Source: JANXLS01 sp037129555 (GTDB taxonomy: Bacteria; Planctomycetota; SZUA-567; H5-PLA8). From it: DNA of 64,000 bases. Shown here one piece after another: positions 8,341 through 17,174 of the stretch. Below the pieces are notes generated by a model that saw only the letters and a list, made by a program, of their open reading frames with translations, was not told where the DNA came from and did not search any database. How positions within the stretch are numbered: the first letter of the stretch is position 1; each line of letters opens with the position of its first letter. A program made the translations under genes and the position numbers. The DNA lies in assembly GCA_037129555.1 (NCBI GenBank), contig JBAXUS010000004.1, forward strand, positions 21,341 to 85,340. Reading direction: 5' to 3'.

Positions 8341-10257
8341 ATGGACGACCGCATTTCAGACGACGCTTTTGTCCTCAATGTGCTCCGCGTTCAACTCCTC
8401 ACCGACGAACGCATCCAGGACGCCAAGGACGAGCAATATATTCTCGCTCAAAGTGGCACCTTTCTGCCCTTGGGTGATGTATTGGTCAAAATGGGCGACC
8501 TCACTCCAGCCCTTCGCGATCGCATCGAACGCATGCCTGCCGAGCAGTCCGGGCCACTGAAAATGATAGGCCCGTTCCGCGTCATTCGCCAACTGGGCGA
8601 AGGCTCCATGGGCATGGTCTACCTTGCCGTTGACACGCGCACGCAACATAAAGTCGCACTCAAAACACTCCCCAAGCGCCACGCCGACGACTCCGAATAC
8701 CTGATCCGCTTTCAACGCGAGGCCCGCGCAGCACAAACGATCCAGCACGAAAATATCGTCGCCGCATACGAATACGGCGAGGATCAAGGCCTCCATTATT
8801 TCGCGATGGAACTGTGTCAGGGCGAAGCACTCGACGCCGTCCTTGCTCGCGAAACGTGTCTGCCGTGGATGACGGCTGCCGGTATCATGTTACAAGTCGT
8901 GCGCGGCCTCGACTGCGCTCATCGCCACGGCTTCATCCACCGCGACGTCAAACCTGCCAACATCATGATGGTGCCGTCCAGCGACAAAGGCAGTCCGCCC
9001 GTCGCCAAGTTGCTCGACCTCGGCCTGGCCAAGAACATTGACAGCAGCCAGTCCACATTCCAAACAGAAGCAGGTGCGCTGCTCGGCACCCCTCAATATA
9101 TCTCGCCCGAACAAGCGCGCGGGGACAGCGACGTGGATGGCCGCTCCGACATTTACTCGCTCGGAGCCACTTTTTATCATGTCGTCACCGGCGAGGCTCC
9201 TTTTAAGGCCGCCTCCGCCGAGTTGGTGATTCAAAAGCATCTCAGCGACCCGCTCGTCAGTCCGCAGGACATGCGCGCGGACATCCCCGACGGTGTCGTG
9301 TTGGTGATTCAAAAAATGATGGCCAAGGACCCGTGTGATCGTTACAACGACTGCGTGGAGGTCATCCGCGATCTGGAGAACGTGCTGCTGGGCCGAGCAC
9401 CCATCGGTTCGCCCGTAGATGAAAGCCGTTCAACCGTCGCGCGCCGCCGAGAAGCCCTGCGCCGAGCCACCGCTGCTGCCCGCGTCAAACCCAACGAAAC
9501 GCTTTACCTGCCCTCGACCGCAGATATCACACCATCGAAGAACGAAATCGTCGGCACGTGGGGCCTCTCCCGCACAAAACGATACGGCCTGTACGTCGTC
9601 GTGGCGCTCTTTGGTTTCATGATCGCTGCCGCCATCGCGTGGCAAGTTCGAACTAAATTTGGAAACGAGACGCCGCCACGCATCATCGGTTTACCGCCTC
9701 ACGGCGGCATCTCCACCAAATCCGGACACACGCCCATTTCAGCCCGCATTGCGCCAGCGCCCACCGCGCCCTCATCCGATATTCTCGCGGACGAAAACTT
9801 CGATGCGTTCAGTCCTGCCGAATTGCCCGCGGGTTGGTCCGTTGTCAATTCCAGCGGAATTTCAACGCTCGCGTTTCCCGATCATGGCCACGTTCTTGCG
9901 ATCAATAACCATTCGGTCGGCCCCGCCAAACCGCGTCTGAACCTCATCCTCGATCCCGACAAAATCCGTGGCCGCGTCATCCGCGTCGCCGTCCTCGTTT
10001 ACTGCCCCAAAGGCTACGAACCGCTCGCCGGCAACCCGTTATCCAAGCCCGGTGTTGAGCTTCACATTCTCTTTGCCAACGGCAAGCGCGCGCCCGAAAA
10101 AAGCAGCGTCCTCCAGCCCGGCGAAACGGATTGGAAGCGCCTCAGTTTCTCCGCCTCGATTCCACAAAACGTTGTCGAAGCCAAAATCTGTTTGAGCGCG
10201 ACGGATGTTTCCGCCGAGGTCTTTTTTGACGATTTGAAAATCGAATTGTTGCCGTGA
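8341..10257 (+). CDS. Transmembrane Ser/Thr protein kinase with a lectin-like external domain
   Basis: Receptor-like Hanks-type kinase of 638 residues. The start is ATG 8341, with GGAG 10 bases upstream; an in-frame TTG at 8314 has no such site. A helical N-terminal segment of about 70 residues precedes the catalytic domain (about 77-350). That domain shows the glycine loop LGEGSMG, the VALK lysine, HRDVKPAN, DLGLAK replacing DFG, and GTPQYISPEQ. A membrane helix lies near 417-438. The outer part (about 479-638) begins DENFDAF and ends VFFDDLKIE, which looks like a carbohydrate-binding jelly-roll module. Inferred role: sensing of an extracellular ligand and phosphorylation of cytoplasmic targets. 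It sits 143 bases before the ferredoxin-cyclase-peroxidase gene, in the same direction, which could be its partner. Confidence 0.9.
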   Translation: MDDRISDDAFVLNVLRVQLLTDERIQDAKDEQYILAQSGTFLPLGDVLVKMGDLTPALRDRIERMPAEQSGPLKMIGPFRVIRQLGEGSMGMVYLAVDTRTQHKVALKTLPKRHADDSEYLIRFQREARAAQTIQHENIVAAYEYGEDQGLHYFAMELCQGEALDAVLARETCLPWMTAAGIMLQVVRGLDCAHRHGFIHRDVKPANIMMVPSSDKGSPPVAKLLDLGLAKNIDSSQSTFQTEAGALLGTPQYISPEQARGDSDVDGRSDIYSLGATFYHVVTGEAPFKAASAELVIQKHLSDPLVSPQDMRADIPDGVVLVIQKMMAKDPCDRYNDCVEVIRDLENVLLGRAPIGSPVDESRSTVARRREALRRATAAARVKPNETLYLPSTADITPSKNEIVGTWGLSRTKRYGLYVVVALFGFMIAAAIAWQVRTKFGNETPPRIIGLPPHGGISTKSGHTPISARIAPAPTAPSSDILADENFDAFSPAELPAGWSVVNSSGISTLAFPDHGHVLAINNHSVGPAKPRLNLILDPDKIRGRVIRVAVLVYCPKGYEPLAGNPLSKPGVELHILFANGKRAPEKSSVLQPGETDWKRLSFSASIPQNVVEAKICLSATDVSAEVFFDDLKIELLP

Positions 10258-10400
10258 ACACAGCACAGATATGAATACTGATTTTCTCTTCCGGGCAAAA
10301 TTCTCGCGCTGTATTCTTTAAAACGCGGGCAATCCGGTTATGATTAAAGCACGGCTTAATACAATCGAACAGCGCTCAGGCTATCCGAGGATCGACCTTC

Positions 10401-12026
10401 ATGCCCCTGGTTTCATTTCAAAACGAGTCCGTCATTGATGAATCCGATGACACCTTGACGCTCCTGCAGATTTCGCAGAAGCACGGCATTCCCCACATGC
10501 ATGTTTGCGGTGGCATGGCACGCTGCTCGACATGCCGAGTCATGGTGCTTGAACATCCAGAAAATCTGTCGCCTCGAAATACCGCTGAAAAGAATCTCGC
10601 GACGCGCCTCGGTTTCGAAGACAACATCCGCCTCGCGTGTCAATGTCAAGTCACCGGCCCCGTCACCGTCCGCCGCCTCACGCTCGACGATCAGGACGCT
10701 GGGCTCTGCATGTCCGGCGACCAGCGCACCACCGGACGCGAAGCTAAAATCGCGGTCCTTTTCAGCGACATCCGAGGCTTCACTACCTTCTCTGAAACAT
10801 CGCTGCCCTACGACACGATCCACATCCTCAACCGCTACTTTTATCAGATGGGCGAAGCCGTTTTGCATAACGAAGGTTACATCGATAAATACATGGGCGA
10901 CGGCCTGATGGCGCTCTTTGGATTGAACTGCGACAACGCCGAAACCAACTGCCGCAACGCCGTCAACGCCGGTCTGCAAATGCTCACGGAACTTGAAGGC
11001 TTCAACGACTACATGAAGCGCAACTTCGGACGCGAATTCAAGATCGGAATCGGGATTCATTTCGGCGAACTCATCATCGGCGAAATGGGCCACCCCAGCC
11101 GCCGCTCGATCACGGTCATCGGCGACACGGTCAACATGGCCAGCCGTATCGAATCCGCCACGAAAGAAGCCGGCGCACCGATCCTTATCTCCGATGCCGT
11201 TCGCGACAGTTTGCGCGGACGCGTCGATATTGGTCGATCGTTCACCCAGGTGTTGAAAGGCAAATCCGGCTCGTACTCGCTCCACGAAGTCCTCAATTTG
11301 CGCGAGCAAACGGTGGTCATGACACGCACCGGGATGATGCGAAATTGGATCGCAAGTTCCCTGCGCTGCGTGGTCACGCTGCGCAGCGCACCGCTCTTTT
11401 TGCGCGCCGCGTTCCACGATGCCGGGACGTATGATTCGGTCACGAACACGGGCGGATGCAGCGGCACGTTGCATCTCCCCGAAGTTTATTCGCGCCCGGA
11501 AAACGCCGGTCTGGAAATCGTCGTCAACTTGCTCATGCCGATCAAAAAGCATTTCGAAGGTGCCTCGTGGGCGGACTTGTTCATCGTCGCCGGATCCGTC
11601 GCGGTCAAGACGTTGGGCGGTCCCGATATTCCGGTCGCCCTGGGACGCAAGGACGCAAAGGACCAAGTCCCGCAGCCCGGTGTGATGGACTTGGAGCATT
11701 ACGACATCAAGCGCTTGAAAGAGCGCTTCCTGCGCATGGGCCTGACGATCCGCGACATGGTCGCGCTCTCCGGAGCTCACACCGTCGGCCACAATCGCGG
11801 TGCGCCATTCACGTACGATTGGTACAAATTCAACAACAGCTATTTCCGCCAACTACTCCAAGGCGCAGAAAGCTCCGAGCACATGCTCGGCACCGACAGA
11901 GCCCTCGCGCACGATCCGGAATGTTTCGAGTGGGTCAAGAAATACGCGCTGGACGAAGCGATGTTCTTTGCGGATTTCTCAGCGGCGTATCAGAAGATGT
12001 CGAAGCTGGGGACGAATTTGAAATAG
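10401..12026 (+). CDS. Ferredoxin-adenylate cyclase-heme peroxidase fusion protein
   Basis: Three recognisable domains in one 541-residue frame. Residues 1-95 form a 2Fe-2S ferredoxin of adrenodoxin-like spacing, with C36-x5-C42-x2-C45 and a fourth Cys in LACQ (C80). Residues about 112-300 form a class III nucleotide cyclase: metal-binding D123 in FSDIRGF and D167 in MGDG, base-selecting K163 and D242 (the Lys/Asp pair typical of adenylate cyclase), and N245/R249 in NMASRIE. Residues about 318-541 match plant-type heme peroxidases of the ascorbate peroxidase kind: distal R335 and H339 in RAAFHDAGTYD, proximal H460 in ALSGAHTVG, D499 in the partner-Asp position, plus ADLFIVAGSVAV, GRKD and FFADF. 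Phe replaces Trp at both class I pocket sites (338 and 470). There is no signal peptide. GAGG precedes the ATG. Predicted product is cAMP, with redox or peroxide control as inference. Confidence 0.92.
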   Translation: MPLVSFQNESVIDESDDTLTLLQISQKHGIPHMHVCGGMARCSTCRVMVLEHPENLSPRNTAEKNLATRLGFEDNIRLACQCQVTGPVTVRRLTLDDQDAGLCMSGDQRTTGREAKIAVLFSDIRGFTTFSETSLPYDTIHILNRYFYQMGEAVLHNEGYIDKYMGDGLMALFGLNCDNAETNCRNAVNAGLQMLTELEGFNDYMKRNFGREFKIGIGIHFGELIIGEMGHPSRRSITVIGDTVNMASRIESATKEAGAPILISDAVRDSLRGRVDIGRSFTQVLKGKSGSYSLHEVLNLREQTVVMTRTGMMRNWIASSLRCVVTLRSAPLFLRAAFHDAGTYDSVTNTGGCSGTLHLPEVYSRPENAGLEIVVNLLMPIKKHFEGASWADLFIVAGSVAVKTLGGPDIPVALGRKDAKDQVPQPGVMDLEHYDIKRLKERFLRMGLTIRDMVALSGAHTVGHNRGAPFTYDWYKFNNSYFRQLLQGAESSEHMLGTDRALAHDPECFEWVKKYALDEAMFFADFSAAYQKMSKLGTNLK

Positions 12027-12043
12027 ACGCTGGGGGCATTGGC

Positions 12044-12574
12044 ATGTCGTTGAGAATTCTGGATGCGTTTCCTTCAGCGGCCTTGAATGGTTTACCGCCG
12101 TTTACATCCGACGGTGTTCTCCCACCGGGTGATTTTGCGCCGGGACTGTCCGACTTTGAAGAGCGGTTCGTGGAAACAGGCGACCGAGAGCGTCGGCAAT
12201 TTCTGTACGAAGGGTTGAACCGCTACCGTCGGGCGTTGCTGGATACAGGAATTCCGGAGACAGCGTGGATGTTAATCAACGGAAGTTTCACGACCTCCAA
12301 GTCATCGCCCGGTGATATTGATATTGCCGTTGAGGTGCCTATCGCTAAAATAGAAGACATGCGAGATCACCCAGCCGACGAATTGTTTGACCGCGACTCC
12401 GTGAAACTCCGATTTCAGTGCGACGCTTATGCCATCTACACATTGCCATTTCACGATCCCAATTACGAAAATTTCACGCAGGCTTACGTCAGAGTTTGGA
12501 CACAGTTGTTTGGAATGACGCGATACAAGACGACCAAAGGACGTGTGTGGATAAAAGCTGGAGGGTTGAAATAA
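12044..12574 (+). CDS. Nucleotidyltransferase-like protein (DUF6932-like)
   Basis: Protein of 176 residues starting at ATG 12044; the frame is open further upstream but only as a shadow of the fusion gene. It contains INGSFTTSKSSPGDIDIAVEV, that is, a GS motif followed at the right distance by DxD, the hallmark of the polymerase-beta-like nucleotidyltransferase fold. This resembles the DUF6932 family and MNT-type proteins. No substrate can be named. Its TAA stop shares a base with the next ATG (TAATG), so the two genes are translationally coupled. It may be the NTase half of a two-gene module; it is 17 bases after the fusion gene. Confidence 0.6.
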   Translation: MSLRILDAFPSAALNGLPPFTSDGVLPPGDFAPGLSDFEERFVETGDRERRQFLYEGLNRYRRALLDTGIPETAWMLINGSFTTSKSSPGDIDIAVEVPIAKIEDMRDHPADELFDRDSVKLRFQCDAYAIYTLPFHDPNYENFTQAYVRVWTQLFGMTRYKTTKGRVWIKAGGLK

Positions 12575-12873
12575 TGTACGACGATGATGATTCGCCAAGG
12601 GATATAACTCTTATTCGCGAGGAAATTGACGCTCTGACCGGTCTATTGAATAATTTACCAGAGGACTACAAATATTGCGCTGGATTCCTGTCCTACAGAC
12701 AGCGGATCGCCGAGTTGAAACAGGAACTCCTCGATAGTTGGTGTTTGTCGTTTGAAAAGCTCAATGATCGGATTCAAGCGTCACCAGAACGCCGTACCAA
12801 TGAATGTGTCAAAGAAGTCGCAGAGCTTTGCGCGGTCTTAAAAAATTCAGTGCCTCACTTAATGGCACATTGA
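12574..12873 (+). CDS. Small helical protein coupled to the nucleotidyltransferase-like gene
   Basis: A 99-residue acidic protein whose start overlaps the previous stop. It appears almost wholly alpha-helical and coiled-coil prone (EEIDALTGLLNN, RIAELKQELLDS, CVKEVAELCAVLKN). No known domain is seen. The overlap implies a stoichiometric partner, perhaps the helical component of an MNT/HEPN-like pair, although the HEPN RxxxxH motif is not apparent. Function unknown. Confidence 0.6.
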   Translation: MYDDDDSPRDITLIREEIDALTGLLNNLPEDYKYCAGFLSYRQRIAELKQELLDSWCLSFEKLNDRIQASPERRTNECVKEVAELCAVLKNSVPHLMAH

Positions 12874-12982
12874 CTTAATGACACTTTGACCCTATTTTCA
12901 TCGCTTTCTATTTCCGAGCGTTCGTGCCCCTTTGCGCGTCTGCATGGAATTGAATCTGTTTCTTTGAACCACCGGAACCCAC

Positions 12983-13954
12983 ATGTCAACCAAGATCAAA
13001 CTCAAACAACTCAAGCCCAACCCTTACCGCGATATGGCGCACTACCCCATGCATCGCGAGAAAATTGAGATGCTCAAGGCCAGCATCCGTACCACCGGTT
13101 TTTGGGATAATCTGCTCGTTCGCAAAAGTGGCTCCAGCTACGAAGTCGCCTACGGCCACCATCGTCTGGAAGCCCTTCGCGAACTCGTCAAAGAAAACGT
13201 CATCGACGACGATTACGAACTCGAACTCCCCGTCCGCAACCTCGACGACGCCACCATGATCCGCATCATGGCCAGCGAGAACGTTGAAGAATACCGTGTC
13301 ACATCCGACATCATCGACGAGACTGTTCGTGTCACGCGCGAATACATTCAGCGCGAAACCAAAACGCCCGCGAACGAAATCGGAGCCGCTGACATCAGCC
13401 AGTTCCTCGGCGGCGGATGGAATGAAGACAAAGTCGCTTCATCGCTCCAACGCCTCATCCTCTTTGATCGCGGCACTCTCAAGCGCGAACAAGTCAGCGG
13501 ACTTTCTCACACCGCCGCGAAAGGCATCCAGCGCGAAGTCGCCAAGGTTGAACGCGCCGTCGTCAAAGATGGCCTCGAAAGCGCCGATGACCCGACCGAC
13601 ATGACCGAAGACGAACGCAAGAGCATCAGGCATCAGGCACAGAAAGTCGCCAAGCATGTCGCCGGCGTACTATCCGATCACGTTCGCAGCGGTGGCAGCA
13701 TCGGCAAGATGAAAGAGAAATCGCTCGACGCCCAAGCCGAAATGGTCCCAGAAGACGCGCCGGAAGACGAACGCAAACTCAGCACCATCGACGCCGCTGC
13801 CCGTGCCGTCAACGCACGCGATTTCCAACGAAAAATCGAGATGCTGATGAAGTACAAAGAATACATGTCCCCCGGTGCCAAACACGAACTCGCTGGAACG
13901 TTGCGCGAAGTCATAGGCTGGTCGAAGCAGATGCTGGAAGTGTTGCAGGAGTGA
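12983..13954 (+). CDS. ParB/Spo0J-family protein, orphan
   Basis: Protein of 323 residues. The first about 110 residues match the ParB N-terminal domain: LKPNPYRDM at the start, IEMLKASIRTTGFWDNLLVRK, the GHHRLEALREL box and a following SENVEEYRV segment in place of the classic ENxxR box. The middle holds a helical, possibly helix-turn-helix region and the tail is charged and helical. No parA gene is adjacent and no parS-like 16-base site was noticed. It is therefore more likely a ParB-like DNA-binding or regulatory protein than the chromosome-segregation factor, though this cannot be decided here. Confidence 0.75.
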   Translation: MSTKIKLKQLKPNPYRDMAHYPMHREKIEMLKASIRTTGFWDNLLVRKSGSSYEVAYGHHRLEALRELVKENVIDDDYELELPVRNLDDATMIRIMASENVEEYRVTSDIIDETVRVTREYIQRETKTPANEIGAADISQFLGGGWNEDKVASSLQRLILFDRGTLKREQVSGLSHTAAKGIQREVAKVERAVVKDGLESADDPTDMTEDERKSIRHQAQKVAKHVAGVLSDHVRSGGSIGKMKEKSLDAQAEMVPEDAPEDERKLSTIDAAARAVNARDFQRKIEMLMKYKEYMSPGAKHELAGTLREVIGWSKQMLEVLQE

Positions 13955-14096
13955 ACAAGTGACCTATTGCAAAGACGAAGAGACATTGATCTCCATTTCA
14001 TGTAGGTTTTATTGCAGTATTCGGGTTTCAATATCGTCACACGTTTGACGTTTCACCCGCTCCATAAGGACCGGGCTTGAAAAAAAGGAATTCGCT

Positions 14097-16016
14097 ATGG
14101 TCATCGCTCTCCGCTCCAAAACGCTACTGCTCGCCGCCTCCCTCGCGGCTGGCCTCTTCTGCGCGCCGTCGTTCGCCGCCGCTGACAACCAGAAACCGTC
14201 CACCGAACCGAACGCCGCGTCCACCGCTCCAACTGTCGGCGAAGACGACGTTCACATCATCATTCGCGGACTGCCGACTCAAGGCAAAGTCGTCCTCCCT
14301 GCCTCTGAAACTGAATTCAAATTCAAGCTCAAAGACACCGGAACCGTCATGGGTTTCCGCTGGAGCGACCTCGAAGAATCCGAACGCAAACGAGTCCAGA
14401 AAATGTACGGTATGGAAGTCGTCGAAGGCAACCGTCTGGTCTTCGGTGAAAAAATGATCGGCGTCAAATACAAGCTCGTTAGCGGTAAATTCCTCGAAGG
14501 CTTTCGCGAACCCGACCGCGACCGCAACGGCATGCTTGCACTCCGCACCTCCTCCGCTGTCATGTTTATCAACAAAGCCGACGTCGTGAGCGAAGAGCCT
14601 TTCGAACGCTACGAGAGCGACTTCTTCAGCGCACTTGAAGTCTATGATCGCCGACTTCTCGAAAAGCCGCCGAGCACATCCAACGCCTCCGACCACCTCG
14701 CCATGGCCCGTTGGACCGCGAGCATTGGGCTTTACGGCAAAGCCATCGAACACCTCGAACAAGCCAAAATCATCGACCCGCGCACGGAAGAACGCAATCA
14801 GGATTTCCGCGCTGAGCTCTATCAGAAAAACGCCAATCAGCAGGCCCAGAACCTCTTCGATATGATGCTGCTTGAAATGCGCTCCAACGACTGCCTTTCC
14901 GCCCTCGACCATTTGCAACAGCTTGATCGCGGCTTCAAAAACTCCGATCTCAAGAGCCGCTGGGACGCGTTGCGTCCGCAGATCGAAGCGGGTAGCAAAA
15001 CCGAAATTAACAAAAAGATTGTTCAAATGTCTTACCGCCTCGCCCAAGAGTTGGTGCAGAAAAAGTACTTCACCAAACTCCGCATTGACGACAAAGGCAA
15101 CATCGTCCCGTCCATTCCCGGCAAACTGGTGACGACCAAACAAGGCCGCTCGTTCCGGGGCCAGTTGGTTGGAGTCGGCGGCAACGCGATGGAAGGCTCC
15201 AGTTCCGAACCCGACGAATACGAGAAAAAAGAAGGTATCGTCCCGCCGAAAAACATGGCCGCCAACACGCCACCGAAAGGCGGCAGCGCTGATGATGTCA
15301 TCCTTAAAATGGAAGACACCACCATCACCATTGCGGGCAAAGATGTCCTGTCGATGATTGACATCGATTTAAGCGTTGCGTCCGGAAAGGCTGAAATCAA
15401 CTACGACGAATTGAAGGAATACATCACCGGCGCAGACGGCCTTAAATCCGAATTGTGCCGCAAGATTTCGCAGGTTGTCAAAATCCCGTCTGCTGATGTG
15501 CTGAAGATTTTCGAAGGCCGCCTCTCGCGCGAAGCCCATTACGAAGACGGTCAACTCACCTTCACCAACAATTACGCGAGCTTCCACGACGCCGACTACG
15601 GCTACGCCAGCTGGTTGCGCCCGGGCGCGCAAAAGCCCATGAAGTACATCAAGTATGATACCAACACCAACGGAAACAACGGCAACAACGGGAACCGGAA
15701 CAGCTACAACAACCGCAACAATCGCAACAACAACACGAATGGAAGCATGCAGACACAGAAGGATGAAGAAACCGCTGATGAGACCGACGACCCGTCAGTC
15801 TGGTGGAAGTTCCAAACCCAGAATACAAAACTGAAATTTCTGAATGCGCTCATGGCCGAAAAGGTCTTCAAGAAATACAGCGACTCGAAAGTCTCCTGCC
15901 CGACCTGCGCGAACAAAGGCATGATCGGTACGACGCTTCCGGGCGGCAACCAAGCCGGCCAGCGTTGCCCGACTTGTCGTGGCAGCGGTGTGCTGTATAA
16001 AATTATCTATCGTTAA
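14097..16016 (+). CDS. Secreted TPR-like protein with a C-terminal DnaJ-type zinc finger
   Basis: Protein of 639 residues with a signal peptide (LLLAASLAAGLFCAPSFAAA, cut after about residue 27). An AGGAA site precedes the ATG. The region 190-300 reads like tetratricopeptide helices (LYGKAIEHLEQAKIIDP, LSALDHLQQLDRGF). Around residues 523-545 is an Asn-rich low-complexity stretch. The last 40 residues hold CPTCANKG and CPTCRGSG, two CxxCxxG modules as in the DnaJ zinc finger. No enzymatic motif is visible. It is followed 48 bases later by a lipoprotein gene and probably forms an operon with it. Function unknown; a periplasmic scaffold is one guess. Confidence 0.7.
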   Translation: MVIALRSKTLLLAASLAAGLFCAPSFAAADNQKPSTEPNAASTAPTVGEDDVHIIIRGLPTQGKVVLPASETEFKFKLKDTGTVMGFRWSDLEESERKRVQKMYGMEVVEGNRLVFGEKMIGVKYKLVSGKFLEGFREPDRDRNGMLALRTSSAVMFINKADVVSEEPFERYESDFFSALEVYDRRLLEKPPSTSNASDHLAMARWTASIGLYGKAIEHLEQAKIIDPRTEERNQDFRAELYQKNANQQAQNLFDMMLLEMRSNDCLSALDHLQQLDRGFKNSDLKSRWDALRPQIEAGSKTEINKKIVQMSYRLAQELVQKKYFTKLRIDDKGNIVPSIPGKLVTTKQGRSFRGQLVGVGGNAMEGSSSEPDEYEKKEGIVPPKNMAANTPPKGGSADDVILKMEDTTITIAGKDVLSMIDIDLSVASGKAEINYDELKEYITGADGLKSELCRKISQVVKIPSADVLKIFEGRLSREAHYEDGQLTFTNNYASFHDADYGYASWLRPGAQKPMKYIKYDTNTNGNNGNNGNRNSYNNRNNRNNNTNGSMQTQKDEETADETDDPSVWWKFQTQNTKLKFLNALMAEKVFKKYSDSKVSCPTCANKGMIGTTLPGGNQAGQRCPTCRGSGVLYKIIYR

Positions 16017-16064
16017 TGGTATCTGATCTGTGCCATGTGTATTGCATCGCCAAAGGAATCCGCA

Positions 16065-17138
16065 ATGAAGAAGGTGTCTTACGTGTTGGGATGGACTCTG
16101 CTCCTCGCTGTCGCGGTGCTTGATTTATCCGGCTGCGGGTCGCCGCCGGTGGTCAAGACTGCGAAGAAGCAAATCAGCGCCGCTGAAGAAGCGATCGAAT
16201 CCGGCAACAGTCTCGCGCGTTACAAAAAGCACGAACTCGCCGTCGTTGAATACGAAAAAGCGCTCGGTGAAATCCGCTCCGCCGAAGGGTTCGCCATCGG
16301 CAACGAAGCCGCGCGTTTGACCGTATTGAAAGAGGAAGCTCGCTCCAAAAAAGTCGCGTCCGAATTCAAAGCCAAAGAAGTCGCAGGTGAAGCCAACGCC
16401 AAAGCCCGACAGGCGACCACTTCATCCGCCCCCGTTGCGACAGTGGATCAAGATGCCGTTAAGCGCAAAGCGGAAGCCGTCAAAGACGCCGAAATGGCCG
16501 CGAGCAAAAAGGAAGCACTCGAAGCCATTGGCAAGACACCGAAAGCGGCTAAGAAAGTCGACGAACCCGAAGACGCTGGTGATGTTGCGGCCAACGCGAA
16601 GACGAAAGCTCCGGCCAAGGACGGCGATCCCGCCGAGCCTGCTGCCGCGCCCAAAAAAGAACCGCTCAAAGACAAGAACGGAATCTTTGCGAACATCGAT
16701 GAAAACACGCCGCCGCTCGTCATCGCCAAACTTCAACGCATCGGTAAATTCGTGTTCGCGTACTGCCAGATTTACAACAAGAGCAATGACGGTAAACGCA
16801 TCACCGTCTACAATTTCTTCAAAGACCGCGATAACCAATTGGTCGTCCCGCAACTCACGACCGCGTCGTTTCCATACGACCGATTCAGCGCGAAAGTCAA
16901 AGATTTGATCGGTGACCAATCGGTCCGAAACCTCGCGCCGAATTCCGAAGAAATCAACGGTGGCGAGTATCTTCAATTCGTCTCCGTCGGCGAATGCGAC
17001 AACGAAGCCAAAGCTCAAAGCGTCGTCAAGCTGTATCTCGACGTCCGCTTCAGCGATGGTACGCGCGCGGAATTTACCAGCGCTCCGACGGGTGCCGCCA
17101 CGATGCCCGAGATGAAAATCAATATCCCGAAGAAGTGA
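16065..17138 (+). CDS. Putative lipoprotein with charged Ala/Lys-rich middle
   Basis: Protein of 357 residues from ATG 16065, preceded by AAAGGAA; an in-frame ATG 30 bases earlier has no ribosome site. The N terminus has a lipoprotein signal peptide with lipobox LSGC. A short helical TPR-like unit follows (ARYKKHELAVVEYEKALGEI), then about 110 residues rich in Ala, Lys, Glu and Pro that look disordered, and a C-terminal beta-type domain (about 205-357) without a recognised family. Probably attached to a membrane by lipid and acts with the preceding gene. Function unknown. Confidence 0.65.
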   Translation: MKKVSYVLGWTLLLAVAVLDLSGCGSPPVVKTAKKQISAAEEAIESGNSLARYKKHELAVVEYEKALGEIRSAEGFAIGNEAARLTVLKEEARSKKVASEFKAKEVAGEANAKARQATTSSAPVATVDQDAVKRKAEAVKDAEMAASKKEALEAIGKTPKAAKKVDEPEDAGDVAANAKTKAPAKDGDPAEPAAAPKKEPLKDKNGIFANIDENTPPLVIAKLQRIGKFVFAYCQIYNKSNDGKRITVYNFFKDRDNQLVVPQLTTASFPYDRFSAKVKDLIGDQSVRNLAPNSEEINGGEYLQFVSVGECDNEAKAQSVVKLYLDVRFSDGTRAEFTSAPTGAATMPEMKINIPKK

Positions 17139-17174
17139 TCTAGGGCGGCTATTATTGATTCCAACATTGTCAAT

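Noticed and set aside
10413..11852. Open minus-strand frame of 479 residues opposite the fusion gene
   Set aside because: It lies wholly opposite a gene with strong domain evidence and has no domain of its own. It reflects codon bias on the coding strand.
11456..12043. Upstream extension of the nucleotidyltransferase-like frame
   Set aside because: Overlaps the peroxidase domain in another frame; its sequence is low in motifs and the ATG at 12044 starts a proper protein.
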